A DNA stretch of 64,000 bases from Novosphingobium sp. 28-62-57 (GCA_002256985.1 NCGO01000004.1:186001-250000); one strand, 5' to 3'. Shown: positions 15,830 through 25,945, numbered from the stretch's first letter. Made by a program: numbers and translations. Notes: generated by a model not told the origin, from the letters alone.

Positions 15830-16522
15830 TCAGCGAAGGAAGAGATTGAGCGTCAGCCGCCCTTTCCGAGGGTCTTTCTCGGGCACAAATCCTGCCGGGA
15901 CATCGGCGCAATGGAGCGCATTGCCCCTGTAAATCACCATGCGGTTGAAGCGTCCGGCCACGGTAAAAATGCGTTCGAACAGCGCCGATTCTGTGCCGAT
16001 ATATCCGGCCTCGGGCAGGCCATGATGCGCCACTTCGCGTTCAAGGCGCGTGCGGTATTCGTCCAGCCTTTCCGCATCGACTGACTCAAATCCGGTGGCG
16101 CGCTGGCGATAGAAGGCGGTGCCGGTTGTTTCGGCCTGATCCAGATAGAGCAGCACCGCCAGTCGCGATTCTTCCACCCCATCGAAATGCGGGAAGCGCT
16201 GAATGGGTTTCAGATCGGCCGCCTGAACCGTTATCAGACTGAGAAAACACTCCAGAAACTGCGACGGCCGGGACAAGCCAAAGGTTTGCTCAAGCAAGGG
16301 CAGGAGGGGCTGCACCAGAGGCATCGCCACCTGCTGTGACACGGCCGCGCGCACGCCCGGATAGAAGGGGCCGATGGGTCTGAAGTCATGCCGCGCGGCG
16401 ATGTTCACCACGGCCTGCGGATCGGGCAAGGCCTCATCAATGCACGCAATGGGTTGCTGCTCGGTGCCGAACAGATCGGTCACAAGGCGGGCGTGCGGTG
16501 ACAAGGCAAGGGGGCTGGACAT
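15830..16522 (-). CDS. DUF6445 family protein, possible 2-oxoglutarate/Fe(II) oxygenase fold
   Basis: A 230-residue protein of the type annotated DUF6445, often found beside tryptophan-halogenase genes and TonB receptors. It has the iron-binding pattern of 2-oxoglutarate oxygenases: H112-x-D114 (FPHFDG), H204 (GNALHCAD) and R222 near the C terminus (GRLTLNLF). These residues are visible; enzyme activity is inferred. No signal peptide is seen. The gene diverges from the LacI regulator with 110 bases between them and precedes the receptor promoter, so it may have its own promoter or be transcribed with the receptor operon. Confidence 0.65.
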   Translation of the reverse strand: MSSPLALSPHARLVTDLFGTEQQPIACIDEALPDPQAVVNIAARHDFRPIGPFYPGVRAAVSQQVAMPLVQPLLPLLEQTFGLSRPSQFLECFLSLITVQAADLKPIQRFPHFDGVEESRLAVLLYLDQAETTGTAFYRQRATGFESVDAERLDEYRTRLEREVAHHGLPEAGYIGTESALFERIFTVAGRFNRMVIYRGNALHCADVPAGFVPEKDPRKGRLTLNLFLR

Positions 16523-16543
16523 GGCCAGGCCTTTTAGTGCCTG

Positions 16544-16555
16544 CGAAGCGATTGC
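16544..16555. promoter_or_regulatory. Weak LacI-type site between divergent genes
   Basis: CGAAGCGATTGC matches 9 of 12 positions of the GCAAACGATTGC operator candidate, including all of CGATTGC. It lies between the DUF6445 start and the LacI gene and could mediate autoregulation. Confidence 0.3.
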
Positions 16556-16632
16556 GAAGATGGGGTGCTTGCACTACGCTGCTATCAGGCGAAAAACTGG
16601 TTGAAAAAGCCGGTCGCCACTGGGAGGAAACC

Positions 16633-17661
16633 GTGGGCAGACAGCGTTCCCAAAAGCCGACAAGCTTTGATATCGCGCAGCTTGCCGGTGTGTCACAGCC
16701 CACTGTCAGCCGCGCCCTGCGCGGAGACCGGGCGATCAGCCAGGCCACGCGGGAACGTGTGCAGCGGATCGCCAACGATCTGCACTACACGGTCGACAAG
16801 CACGCATCGGCGCTGCGCACGCAGCGTTCCAACACCATCGCCTTGCTGTTCTTCGAAGATCCCACGCCCGATGAAAGCATGATCAACCCGTTCTTCCTGT
16901 CGATGCTGGGGTCGATCACCCGGGCCTGCGCCAACCGGGGGCTCGATCTGCTGATCTCGTTTCAGCGGCTGGAGGACGATTGGCACGTCAGCTATCAGGA
17001 CAGCAACAAGGCCGATGGCATCATCCTGCTGGGCTATGGCGATTACACCGTCTATGCGCCGCGCCACGCCCAACTGGTGCAGCAAGGCACGCATTTCGTG
17101 CGCTGGGGATCGGTCAGCGATGATGGCAGCGGGGCGACCATCGGATCGGACAATGTCGGGGCAGGGCGTCTGGCCGGGGCGCATCTGATCGAAAGCGGAC
17201 GTCGCCGGATCGCCTTTCTGGGCCATGGCGATGGGCATTATCCCGAATTTGCCGAACGCTATCTGGGGCTGTGCCAGGTGATGCGCGAACATGGGCTGGA
17301 AGTGAATCCCGCCCTGCAGCGCGATGCGATTACCACCGAACAGGCAGGCCATGCCGCGATGCGCGATCTGCTGCAAAGCGGCGAGGCGATTGATGCGGTC
17401 TTTGCCGCAAGCGACCTGATCGCGGTGGGAGCGATGCGCGCGCTGGCCGAGGCCGGGATTTCGGTGCCCGATGAGGTGGCGATCATCGGCTTTGATGACA
17501 TCCCCGCCGCCAGCCAGTGCTCTCCTCCGCTGACCACGATCATGCAAGACCTGAGCGCTGCGGGCGAACGCCTGCTTGAAGCGATGGTCGCCAAGATCGA
17601 GGGGCGGCCCATGCCGTCACCACTTTTGCCGACACGGCTGATCGTGCGCGCCAGCACCTGA
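16633..17661 (+). CDS. LacI-family transcriptional regulator of the maltodextrin locus
   Basis: A 342-residue repressor with an N-terminal helix-turn-helix and hinge (TSFDIAQLAGVSQPTVSRAL, about residues 9-28) and a periplasmic-binding-protein-like sensor domain from about residue 65. The latter has a conserved VFAASDLIAVGAMRAL stretch and a C-terminal IIGFDDIPAASQC segment. It probably binds a maltose-type inducer, like Caulobacter MalI. The GTG at 16633 with GGAGG five bases upstream is preferred; an in-frame extension to 16498 would overlap the divergent gene. Candidate operators occur in the receptor and transporter promoters on either side. Confidence 0.85.
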   Translation: MGRQRSQKPTSFDIAQLAGVSQPTVSRALRGDRAISQATRERVQRIANDLHYTVDKHASALRTQRSNTIALLFFEDPTPDESMINPFFLSMLGSITRACANRGLDLLISFQRLEDDWHVSYQDSNKADGIILLGYGDYTVYAPRHAQLVQQGTHFVRWGSVSDDGSGATIGSDNVGAGRLAGAHLIESGRRRIAFLGHGDGHYPEFAERYLGLCQVMREHGLEVNPALQRDAITTEQAGHAAMRDLLQSGEAIDAVFAASDLIAVGAMRALAEAGISVPDEVAIIGFDDIPAASQCSPPLTTIMQDLSAAGERLLEAMVAKIEGRPMPSPLLPTRLIVRAST

Positions 17662-17688
17662 ACTGATCATGCCCGAACCGACTGTGGA

Positions 17689-17726
17689 GCAAACGATTGC
17701 AAACATCGGCAGTCGTATTCGTATAC
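17689..17726. promoter_or_regulatory. LacI-type operator pair upstream of the transporter
   Basis: GCAAACGATTGC (17689-17700) and GTATTCGTATAC (17715-17726) lie in the 169-base gap before the MFS transporter. Both are shared with the TonB receptor promoter, in swapped order and with a 14-base gap instead of none. This supports joint control by the LacI regulator encoded just upstream. Confidence 0.65.
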
Positions 17727-17830
17727 ATGTTGTCCGGCCCCGGCTTTCCTGTCAGCTTTTCCCCGAAGAATAACGGGCCACGCGCAAAAGCGGGTCCAAT
17801 AACAACCGGGTAAGGGGAGAGCACTGCCAG

Positions 17831-19357
17831 ATGGACAAGCCGCGTCAGAGCTTTCTGGGCCTGTGGAACATCAGCTTCGGTTTCTTCGGCATCCAGGTGG
17901 GTTTCGCCTTGCAGAATGCGAACATGAGCCGCGTTTTCCAGACGCTGGGCGCGAGCATGGACGATCTGCCCGCGCTGTGGATCGCCGCCCCGCTGACCGG
18001 CCTGATCGTGCAGCCCATCATCGGGCACATGTCAGACCGCACGTGGACAAGGCTGGGGCGGCGCAGGCCCTATTTCCTGACTGGCGCAGTGCTTTCGGCG
18101 CTTGCCCTTCTGGCCATGCCGCTGACCCCGCACTGGGGCGCGGCGCTGTTTCTGGCCGCAGCGATGCTGTGGCTGCTCGATGCTTCGCTCAACATCTCGA
18201 TGGAACCCTTCCGCGCTTTCGTGGGCGATATGCTGCACGCCGATCAGCATGCTGCAGGCTATGCGGTACAGACGGCCTTCATCGGGGCAGGCGCAGTTGT
18301 CGGGTCGATCTTCCCATGGTTTTTGGAGGTGCTGGGCGTTGCCAATACGGCCGCCCCCGGCAATCTGCCCGATACGGTGCGGCTAAGCTTCTGGTGCGGC
18401 GGCGCAGTGCTGCTGGGCGCGGTGCTGTGGACGGTGATCACGACGCGCGAATTCAGCCCGGCTGAACAGGCGGCGTTTTCCGGCCACGACGAAGCCCCAA
18501 GCGACTTGCCCGTGCGCGCACTTGCGGCCAAATCCTATGCCTCAAGCGCGGTCTGGGCGGTGGCGGGCATTGCCGTGATCGGCCTTGTCGCCATGCTGGA
18601 CCTTGAGAAGGAAGTGCTGCTGCTCGGCGGATTGCTGGCGATCTATGGCGCGCTCAGCGCCATTGCGATCAGCCTTGCGCGCAAGGGGCGGACCAGCGGG
18701 ATGCTGGCCAGCATTGTCGGCGATTTTGCCGGCATGCCCGATGTGATGAAGCGTTTGGCACTGGTCCAGTTCTTCACATGGTCGGCCATGTTCATCATGT
18801 GGATCAACACCACGCCGGTGGTCACCCAATACACCTTCGGCAGCAGCGATCCCGCCAGTGCCGCCTATAATGAGGGCGCAAACTGGGTGAATGTGCTGTT
18901 CACCGTCTACAACGGGGTCGCCGCAATTGCCGCGCTGTTCCTGCTGCCGGTCATGTCGCGCACGGTGGGACAAGTCAGGACTCACGCCATCTGTCTGACG
19001 ATTGGGGCTGCGGGCTTCCTCGGGTTCTTCCTGCTGCGCGATGCCCAAGCCTTGCTGCTGTGCGAGGTCGGTATCGGCATCGCGTGGGCCTCTATCCTCG
19101 CCATGCCCTATGCCATCCTCGCTTCGAACCTGCCGCAGGCCAAGCTTGGCATCTACATGGGGCTGTTCAATGTATTCATCGTGGTCCCGCAATTGCTGGT
19201 CGCCACGGTCATGGGATCGTTGATGAAGGCCTTTTTCCCGGGCGAGCCGGTGTGGACCATGCTCTTTGCCGCAGCCGCCTGGATCGTGGCCGCCATCGCC
19301 ACGCTGCGCGTGGCTGCAACTATCCCTGCCCATCGTACGGAGCTTTCCTATGCATAA
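17831..19357 (+). CDS. MFS maltose-type transporter (MalY-like)
   Basis: A 508-residue inner-membrane protein with about 12 hydrophobic segments and the cation:sugar symporter signature around residues 60-80 ([17 protein letters not shown]). This is typical of the glycoside-pentoside-hexuronide and sucrose symporter branch that includes Caulobacter MalY. It should carry maltose or maltodextrins from periplasm to cytoplasm with protons, linking the TonB receptor to the cytoplasmic alpha-glucosidase. The last 8 bases overlap the next gene, so the amylase is cotranslated. The upstream gap carries LacI-type sites. Confidence 0.85.
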   Translation: MDKPRQSFLGLWNISFGFFGIQVGFALQNANMSRVFQTLGASMDDLPALWIAAPLTGLIVQPIIGHMSDRTWTRLGRRRPYFLTGAVLSALALLAMPLTPHWGAALFLAAAMLWLLDASLNISMEPFRAFVGDMLHADQHAAGYAVQTAFIGAGAVVGSIFPWFLEVLGVANTAAPGNLPDTVRLSFWCGGAVLLGAVLWTVITTREFSPAEQAAFSGHDEAPSDLPVRALAAKSYASSAVWAVAGIAVIGLVAMLDLEKEVLLLGGLLAIYGALSAIAISLARKGRTSGMLASIVGDFAGMPDVMKRLALVQFFTWSAMFIMWINTTPVVTQYTFGSSDPASAAYNEGANWVNVLFTVYNGVAAIAALFLLPVMSRTVGQVRTHAICLTIGAAGFLGFFLLRDAQALLLCEVGIGIAWASILAMPYAILASNLPQAKLGIYMGLFNVFIVVPQLLVATVMGSLMKAFFPGEPVWTMLFAAAAWIVAAIATLRVAATIPAHRTELSYA

Positions 19358-20735
19358 GTTGATCGCCTCGGCCCTTGGCGCAGTGCTGGCCACCACATGC
19401 CCCGCAATCGCAGCGCCCGATCCATGGGCACCCAAGCCCTATGTCGAACTGGAGCATCCGGCATGGACCAAGGATGCAGTGCTCTATCAGATCAACACGC
19501 GTCACTTCACGCCAGAAGGCACGTTCCGGGCGGCGGAAAGCCATCTGCCCCGGCTGAAGAAGCTGGGCGTCGATATCCTGTGGCTGATGCCGATCCATCC
19601 CATCGGCAAGGAGAACCGCAAGGGCACGCTCGGCTCACCCTATTCGGTGCAGGATTACTATGCGGTCAATCCCGAATTCGGCACGCAGGCTGATCTGAAG
19701 CATTTCGTGGATGCCGCGCATGCGCAGGGTTTTCGCGTCATTCTTGATCTGGTGGTCAATCATACCGCGTGGGACCATGCCTTGGCCAGGCAGCATCCTG
19801 ATTGGTACGAAAAGGACTGGAAGGGCGCTTTCCGGCCCACCCCGTGGTGGGATTGGTCCGATGTGATCGATCTTGACTGGCGCCAGCCCGGCGTGCGCAA
19901 GCATGTGGGTGAGGCCATGGAGTTCTGGGTGCGCGAGGTTGGCATCGATGGCTATCGCGCCGATGTGGCAGGCTATGTGCCGCTCGATTTCTGGGAAACC
20001 GAACGCAAGCGGCTCGAAGCGATCCGTCCGGTCTTCATGCTGGCCGAATGGAAATCTTCGGAACTCACGCGGCGGGCGTTTGACGCGGTCTATTCGTGGG
20101 ATTGGCATGTCATGATCAAGCAGATCGCCAAGGGACAGGCCGATGCCACCACGCTCTATGGCTACTATGCAGAAAACGAGAGCGCCTGGCCCGCCGAGGC
20201 GATGCGCCTGACCTATATCGAAAACCACGATAGCAATGCATGGGAAGGCACCACGGCCGAGAACTTTGGCCCCGCATTGCCCGCCTTCGTCGCACTATCG
20301 TTCACGGGCGAAGGCCTGTCGATGATCCACAACGGGCAGGAAGTGTGCAACGAAAGGCGTCTGGCGTTCTTTGAAAAGGACCGCATCGATTGGTCAAAGG
20401 CCAATGACTGCGCGATGGGCAGCCTGCTGCAAAGCCTGATCGCCTTCCGCAAGGCCAACCCGGTGCTGGCCAACGGCCAATGGGGGGCACGGATGGTCAA
20501 AGTGGAAAATGACAAGCCGCAGCAGCTGTTTTCGTGGGTGCGCCGCGATGACAGGAACAAGGTGCTGGGCCTGTTCAATCTGTCGGCAAAGCCGGTGACG
20601 GCAAAACTGGCCGATGCCCTGCCTGCGGGCACTTACACCGAATTCGGCAGCGGCAAGTCTGTGACGATTGGCGCGCAAGATACGGTTGAACTTCCGGCAT
20701 GGGGGTATCGCTTGCTGGCCACCGGCGGCCAGTAA
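19350..20735 (+). CDS. Exported GH13 alpha-amylase-family enzyme
   Basis: A 462-residue GH13 enzyme with a signal peptide ([20 protein letters not shown]), hence periplasmic or secreted. Catalytic residues are D205 in GYRADVAGY, E233 in MLAEWKSS and D294 in IENHDSNAW. It is shorter than the amylase at 9358-11178 and not closely alike, so it probably has a different chain-length preference. The start at 19350 follows GGAG by 7 bases and overlaps the transporter stop; an upstream in-frame extension lies inside the transporter gene. Together with the transporter it forms the plus-strand half of the maltodextrin locus. Confidence 0.87.
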   Translation: MHKLIASALGAVLATTCPAIAAPDPWAPKPYVELEHPAWTKDAVLYQINTRHFTPEGTFRAAESHLPRLKKLGVDILWLMPIHPIGKENRKGTLGSPYSVQDYYAVNPEFGTQADLKHFVDAAHAQGFRVILDLVVNHTAWDHALARQHPDWYEKDWKGAFRPTPWWDWSDVIDLDWRQPGVRKHVGEAMEFWVREVGIDGYRADVAGYVPLDFWETERKRLEAIRPVFMLAEWKSSELTRRAFDAVYSWDWHVMIKQIAKGQADATTLYGYYAENESAWPAEAMRLTYIENHDSNAWEGTTAENFGPALPAFVALSFTGEGLSMIHNGQEVCNERRLAFFEKDRIDWSKANDCAMGSLLQSLIAFRKANPVLANGQWGARMVKVENDKPQQLFSWVRRDDRNKVLGLFNLSAKPVTAKLADALPAGTYTEFGSGKSVTIGAQDTVELPAWGYRLLATGGQ

Positions 20736-20769
20736 GCGGGGCCGGTAGACTGATCGGGGGGTATTGGAC

Positions 20770-22101
20770 ATGGCCGGAAAAGGCGGAAGCTGGGCGCTGA
20801 TTGCAGCCTTGGCCGGGTTTCTCTTTGGCTTTGATACAGCGGTCATATCGGGCGCGGAACAGGCCGTGCAAAAGGTGTGGGCGATGTCCGATGCCCTGCA
20901 TGGGCTGGCCATATCCTCGGCCTTATGGGGGACGGTAGCCGGAGCACTGCTGGGGGGCTGGCCATCAGACCGCTGGGGCCGCAGGCCGACATTGATTGCC
21001 ATCGGCGTGTTCTATGCCATTTCGGCCATCGGCTCGGCCTTGGCGTGGGGGCCTACATCCTTCATCATCTTTCGCGTGATGGGCGGCGTTGCCATCGGCG
21101 TAAGCTCGGTCACCGCCCCTGCCTATATCGCGGAAATCGCGCCGCAAGAGCAGCGCGGACGGCTGGTGGCGCTGTTCCAGACGATGCTCGTATTTGGCAT
21201 CCTGATTGCGTTCCTCAGCAACTATCTGCTGGGCGGGCTTGGGGAAGATGGCTGGCGGTGGATGCTCGGCGTGGTGGCGGTGCCATCGCTTGCCTATCTG
21301 GTTGCCACGTTCAAAATTCCCGAAAGCCCGCGCTGGCTCCTGACCCATCAGGGCCGCGAGGCCGAGGCCCGCGCGATTCTGGCGCAGATCAATCCGGCCA
21401 CGGTGGATGAGACATTGGCCGCCATCGCCACAGAAGCCGCCGCAGATGCACAGACCATAGCGTGGAGCAGGTTCTTTTCGGGCGAATTCCGCCGCCCGAT
21501 CATGCTGGCTTTCCTCATCGCGTTTTTCAACCAGCTCTCCGGCATCAACGCGATCATCTATTACGCCCCGCGCATCTTCGAACTGACCGGGGCCGGAGCG
21601 TCTACGGCGTTGCTGGCAACTGTCGGGATCGGGCTGGTCAACATGGTCTTCACGCTCGCCGGCCTTGCCCTGATTGATCGCGCGGGCCGCAAATTCCTGA
21701 TGTATGTGGGCAGCGTGGGCTATATCGTGTCACTGGGGATGACCGCCTGGGGCTTTGCCAGCGGACAATTCGCGCTTGTGCTGCCGTTCATCTTCGCCTT
21801 CATCGCCGCCCACGCGATAGGGCAGGGCGCGGTGATCTGGGTCTATATCAGCGAGATTTTCCCGAGTGCGGCCCGCGCCAAAGGTCAGTCGCTCGGCGCA
21901 GGCACCCATTGGGTCTGCGCCGCAGCCCTCACCCAAGTGATGCCGGTCATTCTGTCCAACACGGCTCCAGCCGCGATCTTTGCAGGATTTGCCCTTATCA
22001 TGGTGCTGCAACTCATCTGGGTCCGCACCGCGATGATCGAAACAAGCGGGCGCAGCCTTGAAGATGTCGCAGCTGAGCTTTCGACAGCGCGTGTTGGGTG
22101 A
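20770..22101 (+). CDS. MFS sugar porter
   Basis: A 443-residue transporter of the sugar porter family with about 12 membrane segments. Signatures include DRWGRRPTLI after helix 2, PESPRWLL near the middle and FNQLSGINAIIYYAPRIF in helix 7, the last two being classical hexose-binding or family motifs. It probably imports glucose or a related hexose by proton symport and would recover the glucose released outside the cytoplasm by the amylases. An upstream TTG at 20764 is possible, but the ATG is preferred. It follows the amylase gene by 34 bases and is probably in the same operon. It converges with the mhpE gene. Confidence 0.85.
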   Translation: MAGKGGSWALIAALAGFLFGFDTAVISGAEQAVQKVWAMSDALHGLAISSALWGTVAGALLGGWPSDRWGRRPTLIAIGVFYAISAIGSALAWGPTSFIIFRVMGGVAIGVSSVTAPAYIAEIAPQEQRGRLVALFQTMLVFGILIAFLSNYLLGGLGEDGWRWMLGVVAVPSLAYLVATFKIPESPRWLLTHQGREAEARAILAQINPATVDETLAAIATEAAADAQTIAWSRFFSGEFRRPIMLAFLIAFFNQLSGINAIIYYAPRIFELTGAGASTALLATVGIGLVNMVFTLAGLALIDRAGRKFLMYVGSVGYIVSLGMTAWGFASGQFALVLPFIFAFIAAHAIGQGAVIWVYISEIFPSAARAKGQSLGAGTHWVCAAALTQVMPVILSNTAPAAIFAGFALIMVLQLIWVRTAMIETSGRSLEDVAAELSTARVG

Positions 22102-22135
22102 TTGGAGCGCTTTTTGGCAGATCAACTTTGGGCAA

Positions 22136-23161
22136 TCAGCTTTGGCCAAGCAGATCGAGTGCAATATCCACGATCATATCTTCCTGCCCGCCAACCATCT
22201 TGCGGCGTCCGACTTCTGCCAGAATCGTGCGCGTGTCGATGCCGTAATCGGCGCTGGCCTTTTCCGCGTGGCGCAGGAAGCTTGAGTAAACCCCGGCATA
22301 GCCAAGCGTCAGGGTTTCGCGATCGACGCGGACAGGCCGGTCCTGCAGGGGCCGGACCAGTTCCTCCGCCGCGTCCATCAGGGCGAACAGGTCGCAGCCG
22401 TGGTTCCAGCCCATGCGGTCGGCAGCGGCAATAAACACTTCGAGCGGCGCATTGCCTGCGCCTGCGCCCATGCCGGCAAGGCTTGCATCGACCCTGATTG
22501 CTCCGTTCTGCACCGCGATGATCGAATTGGCGACGCCCAGCGACAGGTTGTGGTGCGCATGCACGCCGCGCTGGGTTTCGGGCTTAAGGACACGGTCATA
22601 GGCCGCGACCCGCGCCGCATATTCGTCCATGTTCATCGCGCCGCCGCTGTCGGTCACATAGACGCAGTGCGCGCCATAGCTTTCCATCAGCAAAGCCTGC
22701 TGGGCCAAGGCTTCGGGGCTGGTCATGTGGCTCATCATCAAGAAGCCGGAGACGTCCATGCCCAGATTGCGCGCAGCTTCGATGTGCTGCCTGCTCACAT
22801 CAGCCTCGGTACAGTGCGTTGCCACGCGGACCGAGCGAACGCCCAGGTCATAGGCGCGCTTCAGATCGTGAACCGTGCCGATGCCGGGCAGCAGGAGCGT
22901 GGTCAGCACCGAATGTTCTAGCACTTCGGCCACTGCGCCGATCCAGTCCCAATCGGTATGGGCACCGAAACCGTAATTGAAGCTTGAGCCTTGCAATCCA
23001 TCGCCGTGCGCCACTTCGATCGCATCGACTTTGGCCCGGTCGAGCGCGCGGGCGATGGCCTTTACGTGATCGAGCCCATATTGGTGACGGATGGCGTGCA
23101 TGCCATCGCGCAGGGTCACATCCTGAATGTAGAGCTTCTGCGTGGTGGGATCAAAGCTCAT
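22136..23161 (-). CDS. mhpE: 4-hydroxy-2-oxovalerate aldolase
   Basis: A 341-residue class II pyruvate aldolase of the MhpE/DmpG/BphI/HsaF type. It splits 4-hydroxy-2-oxovalerate into pyruvate and acetaldehyde in the last steps of meta-cleavage. The N-terminal VTLRDGMHA (R18, D19 and H22) carries the substrate- and metal-binding residues, and [10 protein letters not shown] supplies the metal-binding histidines. The C-terminal helices normally dock to the acylating acetaldehyde dehydrogenase, whose gene is directly upstream with an ATGA overlap. The start at 23161 is set by that overlap; a long upstream frame lies inside the neighbour. Confidence 0.93.
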   Translation of the reverse strand: MSFDPTTQKLYIQDVTLRDGMHAIRHQYGLDHVKAIARALDRAKVDAIEVAHGDGLQGSSFNYGFGAHTDWDWIGAVAEVLEHSVLTTLLLPGIGTVHDLKRAYDLGVRSVRVATHCTEADVSRQHIEAARNLGMDVSGFLMMSHMTSPEALAQQALLMESYGAHCVYVTDSGGAMNMDEYAARVAAYDRVLKPETQRGVHAHHNLSLGVANSIIAVQNGAIRVDASLAGMGAGAGNAPLEVFIAAADRMGWNHGCDLFALMDAAEELVRPLQDRPVRVDRETLTLGYAGVYSSFLRHAEKASADYGIDTRTILAEVGRRKMVGGQEDMIVDIALDLLGQS

Positions 23162-24099
23162 GCCGCCATCCTTTGCGCGATCTTCTCTGCCGTCCGCAGC
23201 GCTGCAGAGGTCATGATATCGAGGTTGCCGGCATAAGCGGGCAGATAGTGCGCTGCGCCCTCGACTTCGAGGAACACCGATACCTTGAGGCCGGTGAAAT
23301 CGGTGCGGCCCGTGTGCGCCATCTCGGGAATGTGCAGCGGCTGGTTTGATCCGATATGTTCGAACTGCACGGCCTGTTTGAGGCGGTAGCCCGGGACATA
23401 AGTCTGGACCTCTGCCACCATGGCTTCGATGCTGGCGCGGATCGCGTCCTGATCGGCTTCCTCGCACAGGCAGAAGACCGTATCGCGCATGATCAGTGGC
23501 GGTTCCGCCGGATTGAGCACGATGATCGCCTTGCCGCGCGTGGCCCCGCCAACATCAACGATGGCCTGGCTTGTCGTCTCGGTGAACTCGTCAATATTGG
23601 CGCGCGTGCCGGGACCGGCGCTCTTGCTGCTGATCGATGCGACAATCTCGCCATAGTGGACTTTGGCCACGCGGTTTACAGCCGCCACGATCGGGATCGT
23701 CGCCTGCCCGCCGCACGTCACCATGTTGACATTGGGCGCATCGAGATTGGCATCGCCGTTGACCGGCGGGACCGTGTAGGGCCCGATGGCCGCAGGGGTC
23801 AGGTCGATCATCCGTTTGCCTGCTGCCAAGATCAGTGCACTGTTGCGATGGTGTGCACCGGCGCTGGTCGCGTCAAAGACGATCTCGATATTGCCAAATT
23901 CGGGCATGGCGAGCAGTCCGTCGATGCCCTCGTGCGTGGTGGCGATCCCCATCCGCCGGGCACGTGCAAGGCCATCGGACTGTGGATCAATGCCCACCAT
24001 CACGCCCATTTCCAGCACATCGGAAAGGCGCATGATCTTGATCATCAGGTCGGTGCCGATATTGCCTGAACCGATGATCGCAACGCGTGTCTTGGCCAT
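23158..24099 (-). CDS. mhpF: Acetaldehyde dehydrogenase (acylating)
   Basis: A 313-residue acylating aldehyde dehydrogenase of the MhpF/DmpF/BphJ/HsaG type. It oxidises acetaldehyde channelled from the aldolase to acetyl-CoA with NAD and CoA. The N-terminal Rossmann motif is [11 protein letters not shown] and the catalytic Cys is C129 in [10 protein letters not shown]. The ATG at 24099 is preferred over a TTG nine bases upstream. Genes for hydratase, dehydrogenase and aldolase are packed in this order and the protein pair forms a channelling complex in known pathways. Confidence 0.93.
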   Translation of the reverse strand: MAKTRVAIIGSGNIGTDLMIKIMRLSDVLEMGVMVGIDPQSDGLARARRMGIATTHEGIDGLLAMPEFGNIEIVFDATSAGAHHRNSALILAAGKRMIDLTPAAIGPYTVPPVNGDANLDAPNVNMVTCGGQATIPIVAAVNRVAKVHYGEIVASISSKSAGPGTRANIDEFTETTSQAIVDVGGATRGKAIIVLNPAEPPLIMRDTVFCLCEEADQDAIRASIEAMVAEVQTYVPGYRLKQAVQFEHIGSNQPLHIPEMAHTGRTDFTGLKVSVFLEVEGAAHYLPAYAGNLDIMTSAALRTAEKIAQRMAA

Positions 24100-24104
24100 G
24101 ATGT

Positions 24105-24887
24105 TCAAGCCTTTGCGTATGTGAATGTGCAGGTGCCGATCCCGCCGATTTTCGCTTCGACATGGTCATCCGGCTTAAGGGCGACCATTGGGCCAAGCGC
24201 GCCAGCCAGCAGGATGTCACCGGCCTTCAACGGCTCGCCCCGCGCCGCAAGTGTGCGGGCCAACCAGGCCGCGGCGTTCAGCGGGTTGCCAAGCGCTGCT
24301 GCGCCAATTCCGGTTGAAACGCATTCGCCGTTGATCCGCATCTCCATCGGTGCGCCTTCAAGATCGAGCCCTGCAAGCGGCAGCCCCTGATCGGCTAGCG
24401 CGAAGAAGGCCGAAGACCCGTTGTCCGCCACAGTATCAGCAAACGCGATTTTCCAGTCGGCGATGCGGCTGTCCACAATCTCGATAGCGGCGTGGACAGT
24501 TGCAACGGCAGCTGCGACATGATCGGGTTGGGTGTCAGGAGAGGGCAGGTCGGCACCCAGCACGAAGGCAATTTCGGCCTCGGCCTTGGGTTGCAGGCAT
24601 TTTGCAGGGTCCAGAAAGCCGCCATCGGCCACGCTCATGTCATCGAACAGCACGCCGAAATCGGGCTGATCGACACCAAGCTGCGTCTGGACGGCCTTTG
24701 CCGTCAGCCCGGCCTTGCGCCCCACGATCCGGCGGCCCTGCGCCACCCAGAACCGTGTGTTGATTTCCTGCACGGCATAAGCGCCATCGGCGTCGGTCGG
24801 ATCAAGCCCATCGCGCAGCGGCGGCACAGCGCCGCGCGCATAGGCTTCCCGAAGGCGCAGGGCGAGTTCGTCATGAGGTGTGGGCAT
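24105..24887 (-). CDS. mhpD: 2-keto-4-pentenoate hydratase
   Basis: A 260-residue hydratase of the MhpD/DmpE/HsaE family. It adds water to 2-hydroxypenta-2,4-dienoate or a close homologue to give the aldolase substrate. Typical segments are [20 protein letters not shown] near residue 60, AEIAFVLG near 110 with a metal-binding Glu, and [14 protein letters not shown] near 200. The ATG at 24887 with GGAG upstream is chosen over a GTG at 24905. It is the first gene of the mhpD-mhpF-mhpE operon and diverges from an IclR-type regulator. Paired TCTAGAG elements lie in the gap. Confidence 0.92.
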   Translation of the reverse strand: MPTPHDELALRLREAYARGAVPPLRDGLDPTDADGAYAVQEINTRFWVAQGRRIVGRKAGLTAKAVQTQLGVDQPDFGVLFDDMSVADGGFLDPAKCLQPKAEAEIAFVLGADLPSPDTQPDHVAAAVATVHAAIEIVDSRIADWKIAFADTVADNGSSAFFALADQGLPLAGLDLEGAPMEMRINGECVSTGIGAAALGNPLNAAAWLARTLAARGEPLKAGDILLAGALGPMVALKPDDHVEAKIGGIGTCTFTYAKA

Positions 24888-24923
24888 CTTTGGTCGCTCC
24901 TGCACGCATGGTTGTGAGGAAAA

Positions 24924-24944
24924 TCTAGAGTGATAGTTCTAGAG
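24924..24944. promoter_or_regulatory. TCTAGAG pair, candidate IclR-family operator
   Basis: Two TCTAGAG elements begin at 24924 and 24938, 14 bases apart, in the 105-base gap between mhpD and the divergent IclR regulator. A third, weaker CCTAGAG follows at 24961. The same 14-base-spaced TCTAGA pair occurs before the extradiol dioxygenase (33772 and 33786). Confidence 0.6.
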
Positions 24945-24992
24945 CGATTCGGCAGTTGCGCCTAGAGCCCGGTAGGGATAGCTTCTCACCAT

Positions 24993-25763
24993 ATGAGAAA
25001 AGGGGTTCCGACAATCGCATCGTTCGGTCGCATTCTGGCGATGCTGGAGGCGGTGATCGCCGATGGGGGGCAGTCCAGCATCGCCGCAATTGCCCGCTCG
25101 ATCGCGATGCCGGTTGCCACAGCGCACCGACAGGTGGCGACGCTGGTCGCCGAAGGCTACCTTATCGTCGGGCCGCGCGGGCAGCATCTGGCCGGGCCCA
25201 GACTGTTCGGCCTGCTGCACCGGCTGGATGAAAAGCAGATCATCGTCGGTTGTGCGGCACCGTTGCTGCACCATCTCGCTGCAGATCTTGGCACTGTGGT
25301 TCAATTGGGCACGTTCGACAGCGATATGGTGACTTACCGGATCAAGACCGGTGAGGGGGCCAGTGCGCTGTTTACCCGTGTGGGTATGCAGCTTGAGGCC
25401 TATTGTTCGGGCATTGGCAAAGTGCTGCTGGCGCACCTGCCCGAAGCGCAACTCCGCGCCTATCTTGATACTGGGCCATTTCCTGCTCTGACCGCACGCA
25501 CGATCACCGATCCCGAAGCGCTGGTTGCAGAGCTTCGGCTGGTCTTGCAACAAGGGTTTGCCGTCGACGATGGGGAGATTGCAGAGGGCTTGTATTGCCT
25601 TGCCGCGCCGGTAACGGCCCCCGATGGCAGAGTGCTCGCCGCCATTTCCGTATCGCAGATGGCGGACGGGATGCGGCCAGCAGAGCAAGTATTGCCCGTT
25701 CTGCAGCAAACGGCCCGCAAGATTGAGATGGCAGCATTTGGAACCAGCAATCTTCCGAAATAA
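24993..25763 (+). CDS. IclR-family regulator divergent from mhpDFE
   Basis: A 256-residue regulator with an N-terminal winged helix (about 5-65, including SSIAAIARSIAMPVATAHRQ) and an IclR effector domain. The latter has TRVGMQLEAYCSGIGKVLLA in the middle and GLYCLAAPVTAPDG toward the C terminus. IclR regulators of aromatic catabolism typically bind the pathway substrate or an intermediate. The divergent arrangement with mhpD suggests it controls that operon and itself. The TCTAGAG pair in the shared gap is the best operator candidate. Confidence 0.85.
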   Translation: MRKGVPTIASFGRILAMLEAVIADGGQSSIAAIARSIAMPVATAHRQVATLVAEGYLIVGPRGQHLAGPRLFGLLHRLDEKQIIVGCAAPLLHHLAADLGTVVQLGTFDSDMVTYRIKTGEGASALFTRVGMQLEAYCSGIGKVLLAHLPEAQLRAYLDTGPFPALTARTITDPEALVAELRLVLQQGFAVDDGEIAEGLYCLAAPVTAPDGRVLAAISVSQMADGMRPAEQVLPVLQQTARKIEMAAFGTSNLPK

Positions 25764-25945
25764 CTGCGGCAAAGCACTGGTTTTCGGTTAGAGTTTTTTC
25801 ACGTTCACGCGCTGCCCAGGAGTTGGCCGCGCGTTTCGTGCCCGATGCGACCTGTCCAGACTACGGACAAATTGCCGAAATGGGGGCCTGCCAACCGGTT
25901 GCGCCGTTGACGCACCCCGGTGCCGAATTTATGCACAATGAAGTT

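Noticed and set aside
16498-16632. N-terminal extension of the LacI regulator
   Set aside because: It would overlap the start of the divergent DUF6445 gene, and LacI proteins begin just before the helix-turn-helix. The GTG at 16633 has a good ribosome site.
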